64,000 bases of DNA from Hippopus hippopus (GCA_946811185.2 OX328096.1:71919345-71983344), one strand, 5' to 3'. Numbered from the stretch's first letter, positions 1-10,334 are shown. Program-made: numbers and translations. The notes: generated from the sequence alone by a model not told the origin.

Positions 1-16
1 TGGTCACCATTATACA

Positions 17-246
17 TTTACCCCTTTACCAAACGACAGGTTTTTAGACTGGTCCAAATTGGAAGCATTTGCAGACGACAAAATTAACACGATTCAAAAA
101 TCAAAATCTGTTTATGGAAGGGTAGAAAACATTGTGGGAAAAAGGAGAAAATGCTGGTAACCAGCATTTTCTCCTTTTCCCACAATGTTTAAAAAAGGTT
201 TCCTCTCAGGGTTATAAAAACTAGGGATTGCATGGTAAAGGGTTAA
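17..246 (-). mobile_element. Element A, full length
   Basis: L arm first; ends TTTA and TTAA. Its hairpin centre reads GGTAACC, the reverse of what this orientation normally shows. Confidence 0.9.
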
Positions 247-444
247 TGGAGGTCACTGGCTGTATTTTATCAACTGGTAATGTCAGGGAGGTACTCACAG
301 GGCTTAAATGAAAAATTTCATGAATGACTTTGGTAAATAACAAACCCCCCCTTTCCATTCACATAGACAATAAAAAAGGGCATTGAATATTGAATAATTC
401 AGTGGCAGGTAGCCCAGCTAATATAAGGCCCAGTCTGCTGAGTA

Positions 445-662
445 TTAATGCTTGGTCTTCTAAGTGCAACTCAAGACCTTTTGCAGACAGTGTAGATCAA
501 AATCAGACTGTACAGAACGAGGGGTCTGATCTTCGATCTACACATTCTGATAAGTAGATAACTTTTCCAATAAAAATAGCTGTGAAATAGTAAACTTTTG
601 GTTTTATGTTAGGCTTGAAAGTTTCATTCCACGCATTCAGCAGGATAAGAGGTAACGCTTAA
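445..662 (+). mobile_element. Element B, diverged copy
   Basis: TTAA at 445 and 659. Contains AGTGTAGATCAAAATCAGACT and the inverted partner TCTGATCTTCGATCTACAC with several mismatches, then the TTTCATT...GATAAGAG tail shared with the better copies at 20242 and 16946. Confidence 0.75.
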
Positions 663-711
663 TGCGCCCATTAACTTTTTATCTAACAATGGAATTTAGG
701 TTGTGTTGATA

Positions 712-904
712 TTGAAAGGATCATTTTTGCAGACAACAAAATAAATGTGACTTAAAAAAAAAACATTTATGTTTTTGAAGGGGTAGAAAACATTGTGGGA
801 AAAGGAGAAAATGCTGGTTACCAGCATTTTCTATTTTTCCTACAATCTTTTTAAGTTTTCTTTTCCCGAGTTCTGAAGTCAGGATTGTTTGGTAAAGGGT
901 GAAA
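712..904 (-). mobile_element. Element A, left end lost
   Basis: Begins within the L arm (TTTTTGCAGACAACAAAA), intact hairpin, S arm and terminal GGTAAAGGGT. Confidence 0.85.
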
Positions 905-1008
905 ACGTTAGAGACAATTTCAGTCTAGAAAAAAGATCAAAACAACAGAGCTCCAGATGGGGGGGGGGGGTTGATGGTATTCTTAATCCATTATTTCTCT
1001 TTCAAACG

Positions 1009-1073
1009 CTATGTTGTGGGTACTCATTAGAATCGTCTCAACGAGACGATTCTAATGAGTACCCACAACATAG
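1009..1073. repeat. perfect 31-bp inverted repeat with 3-base loop
   Basis: Arms 1009-1039 and 1043-1073 are exactly complementary around AAC. The sequence is unrelated to elements A, B or D. Confidence 0.9.
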
Positions 1074-1129
1074 AGTTCGTTGGAGAAAAAATTAATACTA
1101 TTAATTTAAAAATCAAAATCACTCCCTTT

Positions 1130-1300
1130 ATCTAGAGCTCTGAAAATCGCACTTTCAAGGTTGCTCTTTAGCGGAATGTCTCAGTCAAGCAGACAATTTA
1201 GATCAACGATCAGACCTCATTTTTTGTGCAGTCTTGTCTTGAATTTCACTGGCCACACAGTGACAGTAGTAGGGAAAGGCATTATTAGGGTTAAAAAATC
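1130..1300 (-). mobile_element. Element B-like fragment, strongly diverged
   Basis: AATTTAGATCAACGATCAGACCT followed by TGCAGTCTTGTCTTGAA and a terminal TTATTAGGGTTAAA; arms only partly pair. Confidence 0.5.
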
Positions 1301-1369
1301 CAGTTCTTTGTATCCATAGTTTATCCATTACCAGATATCATCAGTTTCTTTTGTGAGGCTGTCTATATT

Positions 1370-1597
1370 TAACCTATACCGCACAATCACAACTTTTAAC
1401 GACCCTGAGCAAGAAGCTTTTTGAAAATATTGTTGAAAAAGAAGAAAATGCTGGTAACCAGCATTTTCTCCTTTTCCTGCAATGTTTTCTACCCTTCCCA
1501 AAACAAAATTCAATTTTACAACCACTTTTATTTTGTCGTCTGCTAATGCTTTCAATTTCAACAAGTCTAAAATTTTGTCGTTCGGTAAAGAGTTTAA
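1370..1597 (+). mobile_element. Element A, full length
   Basis: TTAACCTATACCGCAC to TTCGGTAAAGAGTTTAA; hairpin with a few arm mismatches, centre GGTAACC. Confidence 0.92.
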
Positions 1598-1635
1598 CCT
1601 TAACCAGATTACCTCCCACATTTATGGCCATAGTT

Positions 1636-1778
1636 ATTGGTAATCAGCATTTCCTTCTTTTCTCTCAGTGTTTTCTATCCTGTCTAAGACATTTGGTCTC
1701 TTGAGCCACCTTTCATTTGTCGTCTGCAACTGCTTTCAATTTCGACAAGTCTAGAATTTTGTCGTGGGGTAAAGAGAT
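1636..1778 (+). mobile_element. Element A, 5'-truncated
   Basis: Only the right half of the hairpin and the L arm remain; ends GTGGGGTAAAGAGATA. Confidence 0.8.
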
Positions 1779-2044
1779 AGGGAGTGAAGGGCATTTTTTC
1801 TGATATCAAGTAACCAGGTTTTTCTTGGCTTTGGTGGGGAATCAGCTGCTACTGAGGCATGTTAAAAGTACATGTAAACTCACAAAACAGAGAAGAACAA
1901 AGGAGACAAGGAAAAAGAGTATAAAGGGGAATGCATTGGAAACTGATACTGTTGATGGTTTAGTTGGAATGTTCCTTTATGTTAGGATGAAGTTCATAAC
2001 CCATTACCAACCGAATAGGATTGTTCTTGTTTGTTTCTGCATGT

Positions 2045-2155
2045 GAAAACTTCTTGAAAACATTGTGGAAATAAGAGCAACATTGTTGGAATAAGACATG
2101 TAGCCCAATGCCAAATGCTATTGTGGTTCAACTTGGACAAGTCTAAATTCAGGGC
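2045..2155 (+). mobile_element. Element A, decayed fragment
   Basis: TTGAAAACATTGTGG and ACTTGGACAAGTCTAAA survive with most of the hairpin scrambled. Confidence 0.45.
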
Positions 2156-2660
2156 ACCCAAAAGAACCAAGAAATCATTCAGGTGGGGGGGGGGGGGGTA
2201 TCCTTACCAGTTATATACTTCCAGCAACACAAAATTTGTCAACTAACCTGGAAAAGTTTTAAGCAATATTGAGATTACCATAGAGGGATGTCTCTGTTTA
2301 TTATGAATGCTCTTTAATATTCAAATGATAGGGGGGTTTCTCAAATTGTGATCACTTCGCAGTCAGTAATGACTAAAACCAGGACAGTATTGTTGTTGTT
2401 GTCCTCAGAAAAATTCTATAACAACTAACCTCTGTTAATCGCCCCCCTTTTGGAAAATGTAACGCCCCCTCCCCCCCACCAGAGCAATAAATTGAGAAAA
2501 TACTGTACATGAGGAAGGATCGGTGCATTTTTTCCCTTCTCAGATTTCGTAAATCACGACATAAGGGTCAAAATTCAAAGAGAACCAAGGGAGATGTAGC
2601 TGCCCTTCCTTGTGTTTGATTCTTTCTAAACGTTCATGCCAAATATGCATAGATCACACA
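2156..2660. other. stretch without recognisable gene or repeat
   Basis: Contains a G run at 2186-2198 and a C run near 2470-2477; no open frame of interest. Confidence 0.6.
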
Positions 2661-2668
2661 GAGACCTA

Positions 2669-2887
2669 CTGTTTACCAAATGACAAAATTTTAGTCTTGT
2701 CCAGATTGAAAGCATTTGCAGATGACAAAATAAATGTGACTCAAATAATTACATGCAAAGGAAAGGAAACATTGTGGAAAATGGAGTATATGTACCACCA
2801 GTGTGTAATCAGCATTTCCTCCTTCTTGCACAATGTTTTCCACCAAGTCAAAAACAGATTCCATCATTTGAGCCACATTTGAAAGTC
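2669..2887. mobile_element. Element A variant with two L arms (L-L)
   Basis: L arm in reverse orientation on the left (GCATTTGCAGATGAC) and in forward orientation on the right (TTCCATCATTTGAGCCAC) around a damaged hairpin; no S arm. Confidence 0.75.
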
Positions 2888-3060
2888 TAAACTCTTTACC
2901 AAACTAAAATTTTGGCCAGGACCACATTGAAAGCATTCGCAGACGACAAATAGAATTTTGCTGAAATCCATGTAACAAGCATTTTCACCTGTTCCCACAA
3001 TGTTTTCAAAAGCATTGTTTCGTGGTCGATAAAACTCAGGATTGTGTGGTAAAGGGTTAA
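2887..3060 (-). mobile_element. Element A, hairpin left half deleted
   Basis: L arm runs directly into the right half of the hairpin (CAAGCATTTTCACC), then S arm and GGTAAAGGGTTAA. Confidence 0.88.
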
Positions 3061-3277
3061 TCAATAACAAAATAATGGAATTGTCCCAATTTAAAGCATA
3101 ATGCAGATGCGAAATCAAATATTGCACAAGTTTTGAAACGTTTCTTTCAAAACTTAGAAAACATTGTGAGAAAAAGGAGAAAATGCTGGTTACCAGCATT
3201 TTCTCCTTTTCCCACAATGTTTTCGAAAGCCTTTTTTCTTGGGGTAGTTAAAACTCAGGACTGTTCTACACAGTTAA
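3057..3277 (-). mobile_element. Element A, sharing TTAA with its left neighbour
   Basis: L arm diverged, hairpin almost perfect, S arm ends in TTCTACACAGTTAA. Confidence 0.8.
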
Positions 3278-3280
3278 CTT

Positions 3281-3343
3281 ATCATCCACAAAATGCTTTC
3301 CAACAATACCAGTCTAAAATTGTAGCATTTGATGAGGAGTTAA
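3281..3343 (+). mobile_element. Element A, right-end fragment
   Basis: AATGCTTTCCAA...CCAGTCTAAAATTGTAG to GAGGAGTTAA, about 60 bp of L arm. Confidence 0.65.
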
Positions 3344-3567
3344 CTCTTTACCAAACAACAAAATTATAGACTGGTCCAAATTGAAAGCATTTGTAGACGA
3401 CTAAATGAGTGCGACTTAAAATTGATCGTCCTTTAGGGAAGGGTAGAAAACATTGTGGGAAAAGGAGAGAATGCTGGTTACCAGCATTGTCTCCTTTTTT
3501 CACAATGTTTTCAAAAGGCTTCTTTCTCAGGATCGTTAACAGTCGGGATTGTGTGGTAAAGAGTTAA
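3340..3567 (-). mobile_element. Element A, full length
   Basis: TTAACTCTTTACCAAAC to GTGTGGTAAAGAGTTAA, centre GGTTACC; shares its left TTAA with the preceding fragment. Confidence 0.95.
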
Positions 3568-3774
3568 AAGTGTACTTTTTTGAAGGAGGAGAAAACCGAA
3601 TGCAGGTGTTTTGAGCATTTTTTACATGTTTTTCGAAAGCCGTCTCTGTTCTCCACACTGGTGGTACAACATGAAAGGATGTTCTCTGGTTTTTGAGTGC
3701 CTTTGATATCTCCAGATAAAAGGTAGTTGAACACTAGCCCTTTCATTGGTTGCTATAGCCTCAAATAGTTTTCA

Positions 3775-3930
3775 TATGACTTTGATGTACCTTTTATAAA
3801 TGAGCTATGCTCTGTGAAAAGAGGGCTGAACACATCTGCAAAAAGTATTGAAGCAGACCAGCCTGCTCAGTCCGTGCAGGCTGACCTGGGCTGAAACTTT
3901 TTGCTATTGGTCAGTCTTCTGCAGCTCAAA
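3775..3930. repeat. dispersed repeat with CAGCCTG inverted core
   Basis: GACCAGCCTGCTCAGTCCG then TGCAGGCTGACCTGG form a short stem; the same module (ATCTGCAAAAAGTAT, CCGTGCAGGCTGA) recurs at 36018-36150. Confidence 0.6.
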
Positions 3931-4033
3931 GGACTAGTGTATCTCATAATTTAGTCAGTTGTGGTACTGAATGGATTTTAGGATTCCATTATACTTTGAT
4001 GACTTGTTTGGTATCATGCATCATGGAGATGTA

Positions 4034-4253
4034 TTAACCGTTTACCTCACAATTGCAAGTTTTAACAACCCTGAAGGAAAAAAGCTTTTGAAAACATTGT
4101 TGGCAAAGGAGAAAAGGCTGGTTGCATTTTCTATTTTTCACACTATGTTTTGTACCGTATCGAAGACAAAAATCATCATTTGAGCTACATTTGTCATCTG
4201 CAAATGCTTTAAATTTGGTCAAGTCCAAATTTTGTTGTTTGGGAAAGAGTAAA
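4034..4253 (+). mobile_element. Element A, hairpin partly lost
   Basis: Hairpin centre shortened (AGGCTGGTTGCATTTTC); S and L arms complete. Confidence 0.9.
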
Positions 4254-4402
4254 GACCCCTTTTGCCATATGACTTTGTACCTTTTGTAAATGGATGTGGC
4301 AGCAGTTCTATTTACCAACAGTAATAAACATTGATGCTGTGGTAAAAATCTCTGAAAATGACAGCTGATGATCTTTGAATTGTCAGACTCTTTTTAAGTC
4401 AT

Positions 4403-4577
4403 TTAATGCTGTATCAAATGCCAAAATATTGGACTGGATGAAATCCAAAGCATTTGCAGACGTCATCAAATGTTGCTGTAATGAGAGAATTTTTTTTTTT
4501 TGAAAGGATAGGAAACATTGTAGGAAAAGGAGAAAATGCTGGTTGTTAAGCGTTAGAAATGTATAGTAAAGGGTTTA
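4403..4577 (-). mobile_element. Element A, right half of hairpin deleted
   Basis: Reads through GAGAAAATGCTGGTTG then jumps to the S-arm tail AGTAAAGGGTTTA. Confidence 0.82.
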
Positions 4578-4639
4578 GGGTTTCACTAGCACTAAGCTAG
4601 GGCTCTGAAGTGTCCTGCCCTGGGACATTGGTATGAAAA

Positions 4640-4795
4640 ACCCTTAGGAGTAAGGGGGAAAATACTGTGGGCGAAGGGTAAAATAGTGGTACTTATTTTA
4701 AGACAAATCTTGTCATTTAAGCCATTTTGTAATTTGAAAGTACTTTCAATTTCCATCTGTCTGAAGTAATGTTGACAGGAAAAGACTTTCAGCAA
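4640..4795 (+). mobile_element. Element A, very decayed
   Basis: AGACAAATCTTGTCATTTAAGCC and ACTTTCAATTTCCATCTGTC match the L arm; hairpin not recognisable. Confidence 0.35.
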
Positions 4796-4822
4796 ACTAA
4801 AAAAGTTTGGTACAAGTACACA

Positions 4823-5098
4823 GATCTGTTTCAGCATGTACAGTATATGTGTAGTTTGATTTTCTATTTAACGACGTATATGACAAATTTTTTTAATGGA
4901 CAAGGCTCATCATGTCTCTAGGAGATTACAGTAAAAAAAGATGTGGGTTACTGTGCTCATTTCTGAGGAATTTGTCTTTGAAAAAGGTATTTACAGTTCC
5001 AAAATTCAACTGATATTGGATTTAAAGCGTCTTTCATTAATTGTCAGGTTTGTTTCAGCATGTACAGTGTATGTGTAGTTTGATACTCTATTTAAATG
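4823..5098. repeat. direct duplication, about 52-bp units 220 bp apart
   Basis: CTGTTTCAGCATGTACAGTA at 4826 and TTGTTTCAGCATGTACAGTG at 5047 begin two near-identical stretches. Confidence 0.75.
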
Positions 5099-5129
5099 TT
5101 ACTACCTAATATTACTGGAAGAAATGGGT

Positions 5130-5349
5130 TTAACCCTATATCAGACTACAAAATTTGAAATTGAAAGCATTTGCAGACGACAAAATAAATGTGATTCAAA
5201 AACTGAAATTTGTTTTGGAAAGGGTAGAAAACATTATGGAAAAAGGAGATAACGCTGGTTACCAGCATTTTCTCCTTTTCTCACAGTGTTTTTTAAAGCT
5301 TTCTTTCCCTGGGTCATTAAAAAGTCTTGATTGTGTGGTAATGGTGTAA
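5130..5349 (-). mobile_element. Element A, nearly full
   Basis: First ten bases of L diverged (CCCTATATCAGACTAC); hairpin intact with few mismatches; ends TGGTAATGGTGTAA. Confidence 0.92.
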
Positions 5350-5574
5350 CACTTTACCAAACAACAAAATTTTGGAATCAACCAAATTGAAAGCATTTGC
5401 AGACAACAATTAAAATGTAGCTTGAATTATGATTTTTGGCTGTGAAAGAAAAAAACTATTGTGGGTAAAGGAGAAGATGCTGGTTACAAGCATTTTCTCC
5501 TTTTCCCACCATGTTTTCAATACCCTTCCCGTCCCAGGGTAGTTAAAAGTCGGCATTGTGCTGTAAAGAGTTAA
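5346..5574 (-). mobile_element. Element A, abutting the previous copy
   Basis: Shares GTAA at 5346-5349; 229 bp, hairpin intact except for TTACAAGC at the centre. Confidence 0.92.
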
Positions 5575-5869
5575 CTGGTTAGGAAGGTTTATACATACTT
5601 GCAGATTTGTAGCCTGGAGCCTTGCCATTAATTTCGCCTTTGATCTGTTCAGTGGAAATTGTTAGATCTTTTGTAGATAGTCAGGCCATAAGACCTGAGA
5701 AGGGAAACAATTTTTTTTTATTTCACCTAAATAAACCATTACCAAAATATCTATATACAAGTACAAAGGGTATTTTGTGTTTTGAAATTTGATGTTGGTA
5801 GACGCTTTTTTCTTCGAAACAGTCAGAAAAGAAATTGTAGTCAAATATTTTAGGACAATGGAAAAATTA

Positions 5870-6050
5870 CCCAAATTATTGTTTGGATAATTGATATGTT
5901 TTGAAGCAGCCAGTGGCTTTGAAAGAATATGTGGCAAAGCATTGGTTAAAGAAATTCATGAAAGCATGGATAGGTGCACATTTTTTACGTAGCTGCAGCG
6001 ATCTGAAATCCTTTTGAAAAAGGCGTTATACACCATACAAACTAACAGTA
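5870..6050 (+). mobile_element. tRNA-SINE type 2, 3' part
   Basis: GAAGCAGCCAGTGGCTTTGA, AGCATGGATAGGTGCAC and GGCGTTATACACCATACAAA match the body and tail of the better copies at 29262 and 61379. No tRNA head. Confidence 0.8.
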
Positions 6051-6215
6051 TGTTGATCAATTGACTGGTGTTTTTACGCCGCTTTAAACATTATTTCAGT
6101 CATATCACTCCCACATAAAACACAGGGGATTCAGTGCAGCTGGAACCCATGGCCTCCAGGTTAAGAGTCCCATACTTCACCACTGAGCCACACAGGACCA
6201 TACAAACTAACAGTA
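6032..6215 (-). mobile_element. tRNA-SINE type 3 inserted in a SINE tail, with 19-bp target duplication
   Basis: Body 6051-6196. Reverse strand starts GGTCCTGTGTGGCTCAGTGG (tRNA A-box-like) and ends GCGGCGTAAAAACACC. Flanked by ACCATACAAACTAACAGTA at 6032-6050 and 6197-6215, identical. Confidence 0.9.
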
Positions 6216-6568
6216 AAGAAATGGTTGACATTGTTGTGATAATTCTGTAACTTGTCAAAAAAAAAAGATAAAATTTAGTCAAACAGGGAAATGTCCAGTA
6301 CAACTGAATATTTTTTGTGTCTGTGTAAAAAATTATAAAGTATGTAAGGGTTGCCGAGGAATGATGAATCTAGATTTAAGATCTGGGCTATTAACCTGTG
6401 TGTAGGATAACCAAAATATGTCCCATCAAAGATTCAGTAATTACAGAGCCCAGGCAGTTTTATCAACAAGATTTGCTTATATATATGTACATAGTTGAGT
6501 ATCCAGGCTTCACTGTTTATTGCAAGTATTTCTCTAATCTGTCCCTGTTGAAATAATTCAGTCAGCCT
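6216..6568. other. stretch without recognisable feature
   Basis: AT-rich, no long open frame, no match to the repeat families defined here. Confidence 0.5.
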
Positions 6569-6779
6569 TTAACACTATATCACATAATTCTGGGAAGAAG
6601 GTTTTTGAAACCACTGCTGGAAAAGAAGAAAATGCTGGTAAATAGTGTTTTTTCCTTTTCCTACAATGTTTTCCACCCAACCAAGCTGGAAAATTTAATT
6701 TTGAGTCACATGTATTTTTTCATCTGCAAATGCCTTCAAGTTGGGTAGTCTTAAGTTTTGTTGTTCTGAAAAGGGTTAA
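6569..6779 (+). mobile_element. Element A, diverged
   Basis: Hairpin arms mismatched at the centre (GGTAAATAGTG); L arm ends TTCTGAAAAGGGTTAA. Confidence 0.85.
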
Positions 6780-6910
6780 CTCATTCCCAAACTAAAATTT
6801 CTAGACTCTTCCAAATTGAAAGCATCTACAGATAATTAAGTTGTACAAATGAGCTGAAGTTCTTTGACAGGGTAGAAAACATTGTGGGAAAGGAAGAAAA
6901 TGCTGGTTAA
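6776..6910 (-). mobile_element. Element A, cut at the hairpin centre by the next copy
   Basis: L arm and left hairpin half up to GAAAATGCTGGTTAA; the TTAA formed at the centre is the start of the copy at 6907. The right half is missing. Confidence 0.85.
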
Positions 6911-7141
6911 TTCTTTACCAAACAACAGAAGTTTTAATTCTCCCAAATTCAAAGCATTTGCAGACAACAAATTAAATGTGTCTCAAACTCAAATGATGTA
7001 ATTTGTCTTCCAAAGGGTGGAAAACATTGTAGGAAATGGAGAAAATGCTGGTAACCAGCATTTTCTCCTTTACCCACAATGTTTGCAAAAGACTTCTTTC
7101 TCAAGGTCGTCGAATGTGGGGATTGTGTGATAAATGGTTAA
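6907..7141 (-). mobile_element. Element A, full length
   Basis: TTAATTCTTTACCAAAC to GTGATAAATGGTTAA. Centre GGTAACC, reversed relative to the usual state of this orientation. Confidence 0.93.
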
Positions 7142-7268
7142 CATCATGAGTATCAAACAAAGAATTTTACTTGTGTACTTTCAAAGCATTTGCAGACGTC
7201 AAAGTGTGCTTGGATTTGTACATGCATTAATTTTGAAAGGTTAGAAAACATTCTGGGAAAAAGAAGTT
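7138..7268 (-). mobile_element. Element A, right part missing
   Basis: L arm (GCATTTGCAGACGTC) and left half of hairpin to CTGGGAAAAAGAAG. Confidence 0.75.
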
Positions 7269-7290
7269 GTCAGCCACAGGGTCATTTGCT

Positions 7291-7527
7291 GTTACTACAC
7301 TATTCGTAATTTTAATGTCTCCAAGGAAAAGGGCTTTTGATAACATTGTGGAAAAGGTATGAAATGCTGGTTAATCGGCATTCTAAACCAGCATTTTCTC
7401 CTTTCGCCACATTGTTTTGTAATCTTTAAAGCCAAATTTCACAATTTGAGCCACATTAAGTTTGTCATCTGTGAACATGCTTTCAATTTGAACCAGTCTA
7501 CAATTCTGGTGCGTGGTAAAGGGTTAA
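7291..7527 (+). mobile_element. Element A with extra bases in the hairpin
   Basis: AATGCTGGTTAATCGGCATTC precedes AACCAGCATTTTC, lengthening the loop; ends GCGTGGTAAAGGGTTAA. Confidence 0.88.
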
Positions 7528-7550
7528 AACAAGAGTGTTTGGTAAAGGGT

Positions 7551-7794
7551 TTAACCCTTTACCACACGATCCGAAATTTTAATGACACTGAGGTAAAAGC
7601 CTTTTGAAAACATTGTGGGAAAAGGAGAAAATGCTGGTAACCAGCATTTTCTCCTTTTCCAACTGAGTTTTCTACCATATCAAAGACAAATTCTAACATT
7701 TTAGCCATATAATTAACATAAAAAAGCTTTTAAAAACCTAAAAAAGCTTTCAATGTCGACCAGTCTACAATTTGTTACGTGGTAAAGGGTTTAA
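7551..7794 (+). mobile_element. Element A with AAAAAGC duplication in the L arm
   Basis: L arm carries AAAAAAGCTTTTAAAAACCT then AAAAAAGCTTTC; otherwise complete, ends GTGGTAAAGGGTTTAA. A 20-bp end fragment (GTTTGGTAAAGGG) lies just before it. Confidence 0.92.
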
Positions 7795-8039
7795 ATTTAC
7801 AATTATTTATTTGGAAAAAAGTTGGAATTGTCTTCCTAGAAAAAAATATTGATAGTGTTTTAAAGATAAGGGTGAAACATGATTGAAGATTGGCTCCTAC
7901 TCAGTTGGATATCAATTAAATTACAAGATGAAAACACTGTGGCTCTCTTATACCTGGATTACACTGCTAATGAACATTACCAGTCTCCCTATATAATGTT
8001 TCTTGCTTTGAGTGCCATAATTATAGTATTGGTCTGACC

Positions 8040-8209
8040 CTCTTTGACCATAAAATCTCATGTTTTAACAACCTTTGAAAAGGGGCTTTTGAAAACATTG
8101 TGGGAAAAGTAGAAAATGCTGGTAACCAGCATTTTCTCCTTTTCCCACATTGTTTTCTTGCTTTCAAAATGGACAGTTCCAGAATTTTTGTCATCTAGTA
8201 TAGAGTTAA
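8040..8209 (+). mobile_element. Element A, L arm internally deleted
   Basis: Perfect hairpin centre; L arm reduced to CTTTCAAAATGGACAG and the terminal TAGAGTTAA. Confidence 0.87.
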
Positions 8210-8221
8210 TGCTGTAATTCT

Positions 8222-8414
8222 ATAGCCCTTTACAACACAGCATAATTGTAGACTTGTTCAAATTGAAAACATTGTAGACACAAAATTAACTGTGGCTGAA
8301 ATGATGAAATTTATTTGTGAAAGGGTAGAAAACAGGGTGGGAAATAGAGACCTGCATTTTTCTCCTTTTCATACAATATTTCAAAAGACATGGGATTGTT
8401 TGGTAAAGGGTTAA
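8222..8414 (-). mobile_element. Element A, hairpin collapsed
   Basis: Left half of the hairpin is reduced to AAACAGGGTGGGAAATAG; right half and S-arm end remain. Confidence 0.85.
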
Positions 8415-8768
8415 CTCTTTACTAAACAACAAAATTTTAGACTGGTTACCTGCATTTTATCCTTTTCTCACAATGTTTCCAAAAGCCTTTTTCATTGGAG
8501 TTGTTAACTCTTTACCAAAGGACATAATTTTAGACTAGTCCAAATTGGAAGCTTTTGCAGACAACAAAATTAAGGTGACTCAAAAACTGAAACTTGTTTT
8601 GGGAAGGGTAGAAAACATTGTGAGAAAAGGAGAAAATACTGGTTACCAGCATTTTCTCCTTTTCCCACAATGTTTTCAGAAGGCTTCTTTCTCAGGGTCG
8701 TAAAAACCCAGGATTGTTTGGTAAAGGGTTAAATTAATACATAGGATTGTTTTGTAAAGGGGATAGTT
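8411..8768 (-). mobile_element. Element A (L arm mostly deleted), host of a nested copy
   Basis: Left piece 8411-8507 ends GGAGTTGTTAA; right piece 8733-8768 (ATTAATACATAGGATTGTTT) continues the S arm. The interruption is exactly at the S-arm TTAA. Confidence 0.88.
8504..8732 (-). mobile_element. Element A, full length, nested
   Basis: 229 bp, TTAA to TTAA, intact hairpin with centre GGTTACC, inserted in the S-arm TTAA of the copy at 8411-8768. Confidence 0.95.
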
Positions 8769-8837
8769 CATCAAACTGTATTATCTTGAAATTGGAGGTG
8801 GACAGAGAGGTGGAAAACTATAATGATTTTACACCCA

Positions 8838-9071
8838 TTAACCCATTTACCACAATAATTGTCAATCCCAACTTTTAACGACCTGAGAGAGAAGCCTTTT
8901 GAAAACATTGTGGGAAGAGAAGAAAATGCTGGTAACCAGCATTTTCTTCTTTTCCCACAATGTTTTGTACCCTTTCGAGACTGCATTTTAGTTTTTTAGT
9001 CACATTTATTTTGTTGTCTGCAAATGCTTTCAATTTGGACCATTCAAAATTGTGTTGTTTGATGAGAGTAA
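8838..9071 (+). mobile_element. Element A, full length
   Basis: Starts TTAACCCATTTACCACAA; hairpin near-perfect (GGGAAGAGAAGAAAATGC); ends in GAGAGTAA, used as start of the next copy. Confidence 0.93.
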
Positions 9072-9298
9072 ACACCTTTACCATAAAATTCCGACTTATA
9101 AAACCTCTGAGAAAGAAGCCTTTTGAAAACATTGTGGGGAAAGCAGAAAATGCACGAAACCAGCATTTTCTGCTTTCCCCACTATGTTTTCTACCCTATC
9201 AGAGACAGAATATATCTTTTGAACTACATTATTTTTGTTATCTGCAAATATTTTCAGTTTGGTAGGGTCCAAAATTTTGTCATCAGGTGAAAAGTTAG
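9068..9298 (+). mobile_element. Element A with compensatory hairpin changes
   Basis: Left arm GGGGAAAGCAGAAAATGC pairs with right arm GCATTTTCTGCTTTCCCC: matched C/G changes on both arms. Confidence 0.93.
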
Positions 9299-9522
9299 TT
9301 GTTTACTCAATGACAAAATTTTAGAGTAGTCCAAATTGAAAGCATTTGCAGACGGCAAAATAAATGTCATTCAAAAATTGAGTTTTTTGAGGGAAGGATA
9401 GAAAACATTCTTGGAAAAGGAGAAAATGGTGATTTCCAGCATTTTTCATTTTTGCCACAATGTTTTCAAAAGCCTTCTTTCCCAGGGTATATAAAAGTCA
9501 GGATTTTCAGGTAAAGGGTTAC
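9295..9522 (-). mobile_element. Element A, full length
   Basis: TTAGTTGTTTACTCAATGAC to CAGGTAAAGGGTTAC; hairpin centre mutated to GGTGATTTCC. Confidence 0.9.
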
Positions 9523-9593
9523 AGTTCTTTTATTGGAAAGCCTCTCAGCACAGAAATAGGTCAATGAGATTTCTTTTTTGTTGCTACAGTGAG

Positions 9594-9830
9594 TTTACCC
9601 TTTACCAGTCAGCCCTCTATTTTATCAACCCCAAGATTGAAGGGTTTTAAAAACATTGTGGGAAAAGGAGAAAATGCTGGTAACCAGCATTTTCTCCTTT
9701 TCCCACAATGTTTTCTACACTACAAGAAGTTAATATAATCTTATCATATCTTGATTGCATTAATATTATCAGCTGCAAAAGCATTCAATTAAGTTGAGCC
9801 AAAAGCATTGTCATTATGGTAAAGAGTTAT
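9594..9830 (+). mobile_element. Element A, perfect hairpin core, diverged L arm
   Basis: The 30-base arms around GGTAACC pair without mismatch; L arm contains added ATATAATCTTATC sequence. Confidence 0.9.
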
Positions 9831-10055
9831 CTCTGTACCATTTGGCAAAATGATAGCCTGATCCATATTTGAAGCCTTTGTTGATTACAAATTAAATGTA
9901 GCTCAAATGTACAAATAAAGGGATTAATGTCTTTGAAAGGGTGGAAAACATTGTGTGGGTGAGAGAAGGAAATGGTTGTACTTTCCTTTTCCATGATGTT
10001 TTCTGAAGTATTCTTTGGAAGGTTACTAAATGCATGATTGTTTAGTAAGGGGAGA
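9827..10055 (-). mobile_element. Element A, diverged
   Basis: Shares TTAT with the previous copy; hairpin right half reduced to TACTTTCCTTTTCCATG. Confidence 0.78.
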
Positions 10056-10334
10056 AATGAACTAGTTTACTTGGGTTATTCACCTTGTTACTGTTCAACA
10101 ATAATGAAGTGAACTATTCCAAATAGATGAACAGACCATGGAATGTCGGGAAGTTGGTATCATATGCATGTAATTTGAAATGTTATGTACAGTGTAGAAC
10201 CAATGTTAGAAATCATGTTTTGTGCTGCTTATGTTGGATCCTCACTGTGGAAAAGGCAGCTAGAAACCTGCAGCATGCAAAAAGGGTTAATTGGTACCTT
10301 TGACTCATCCAATAGATCTTTGTCCATTATAGGT

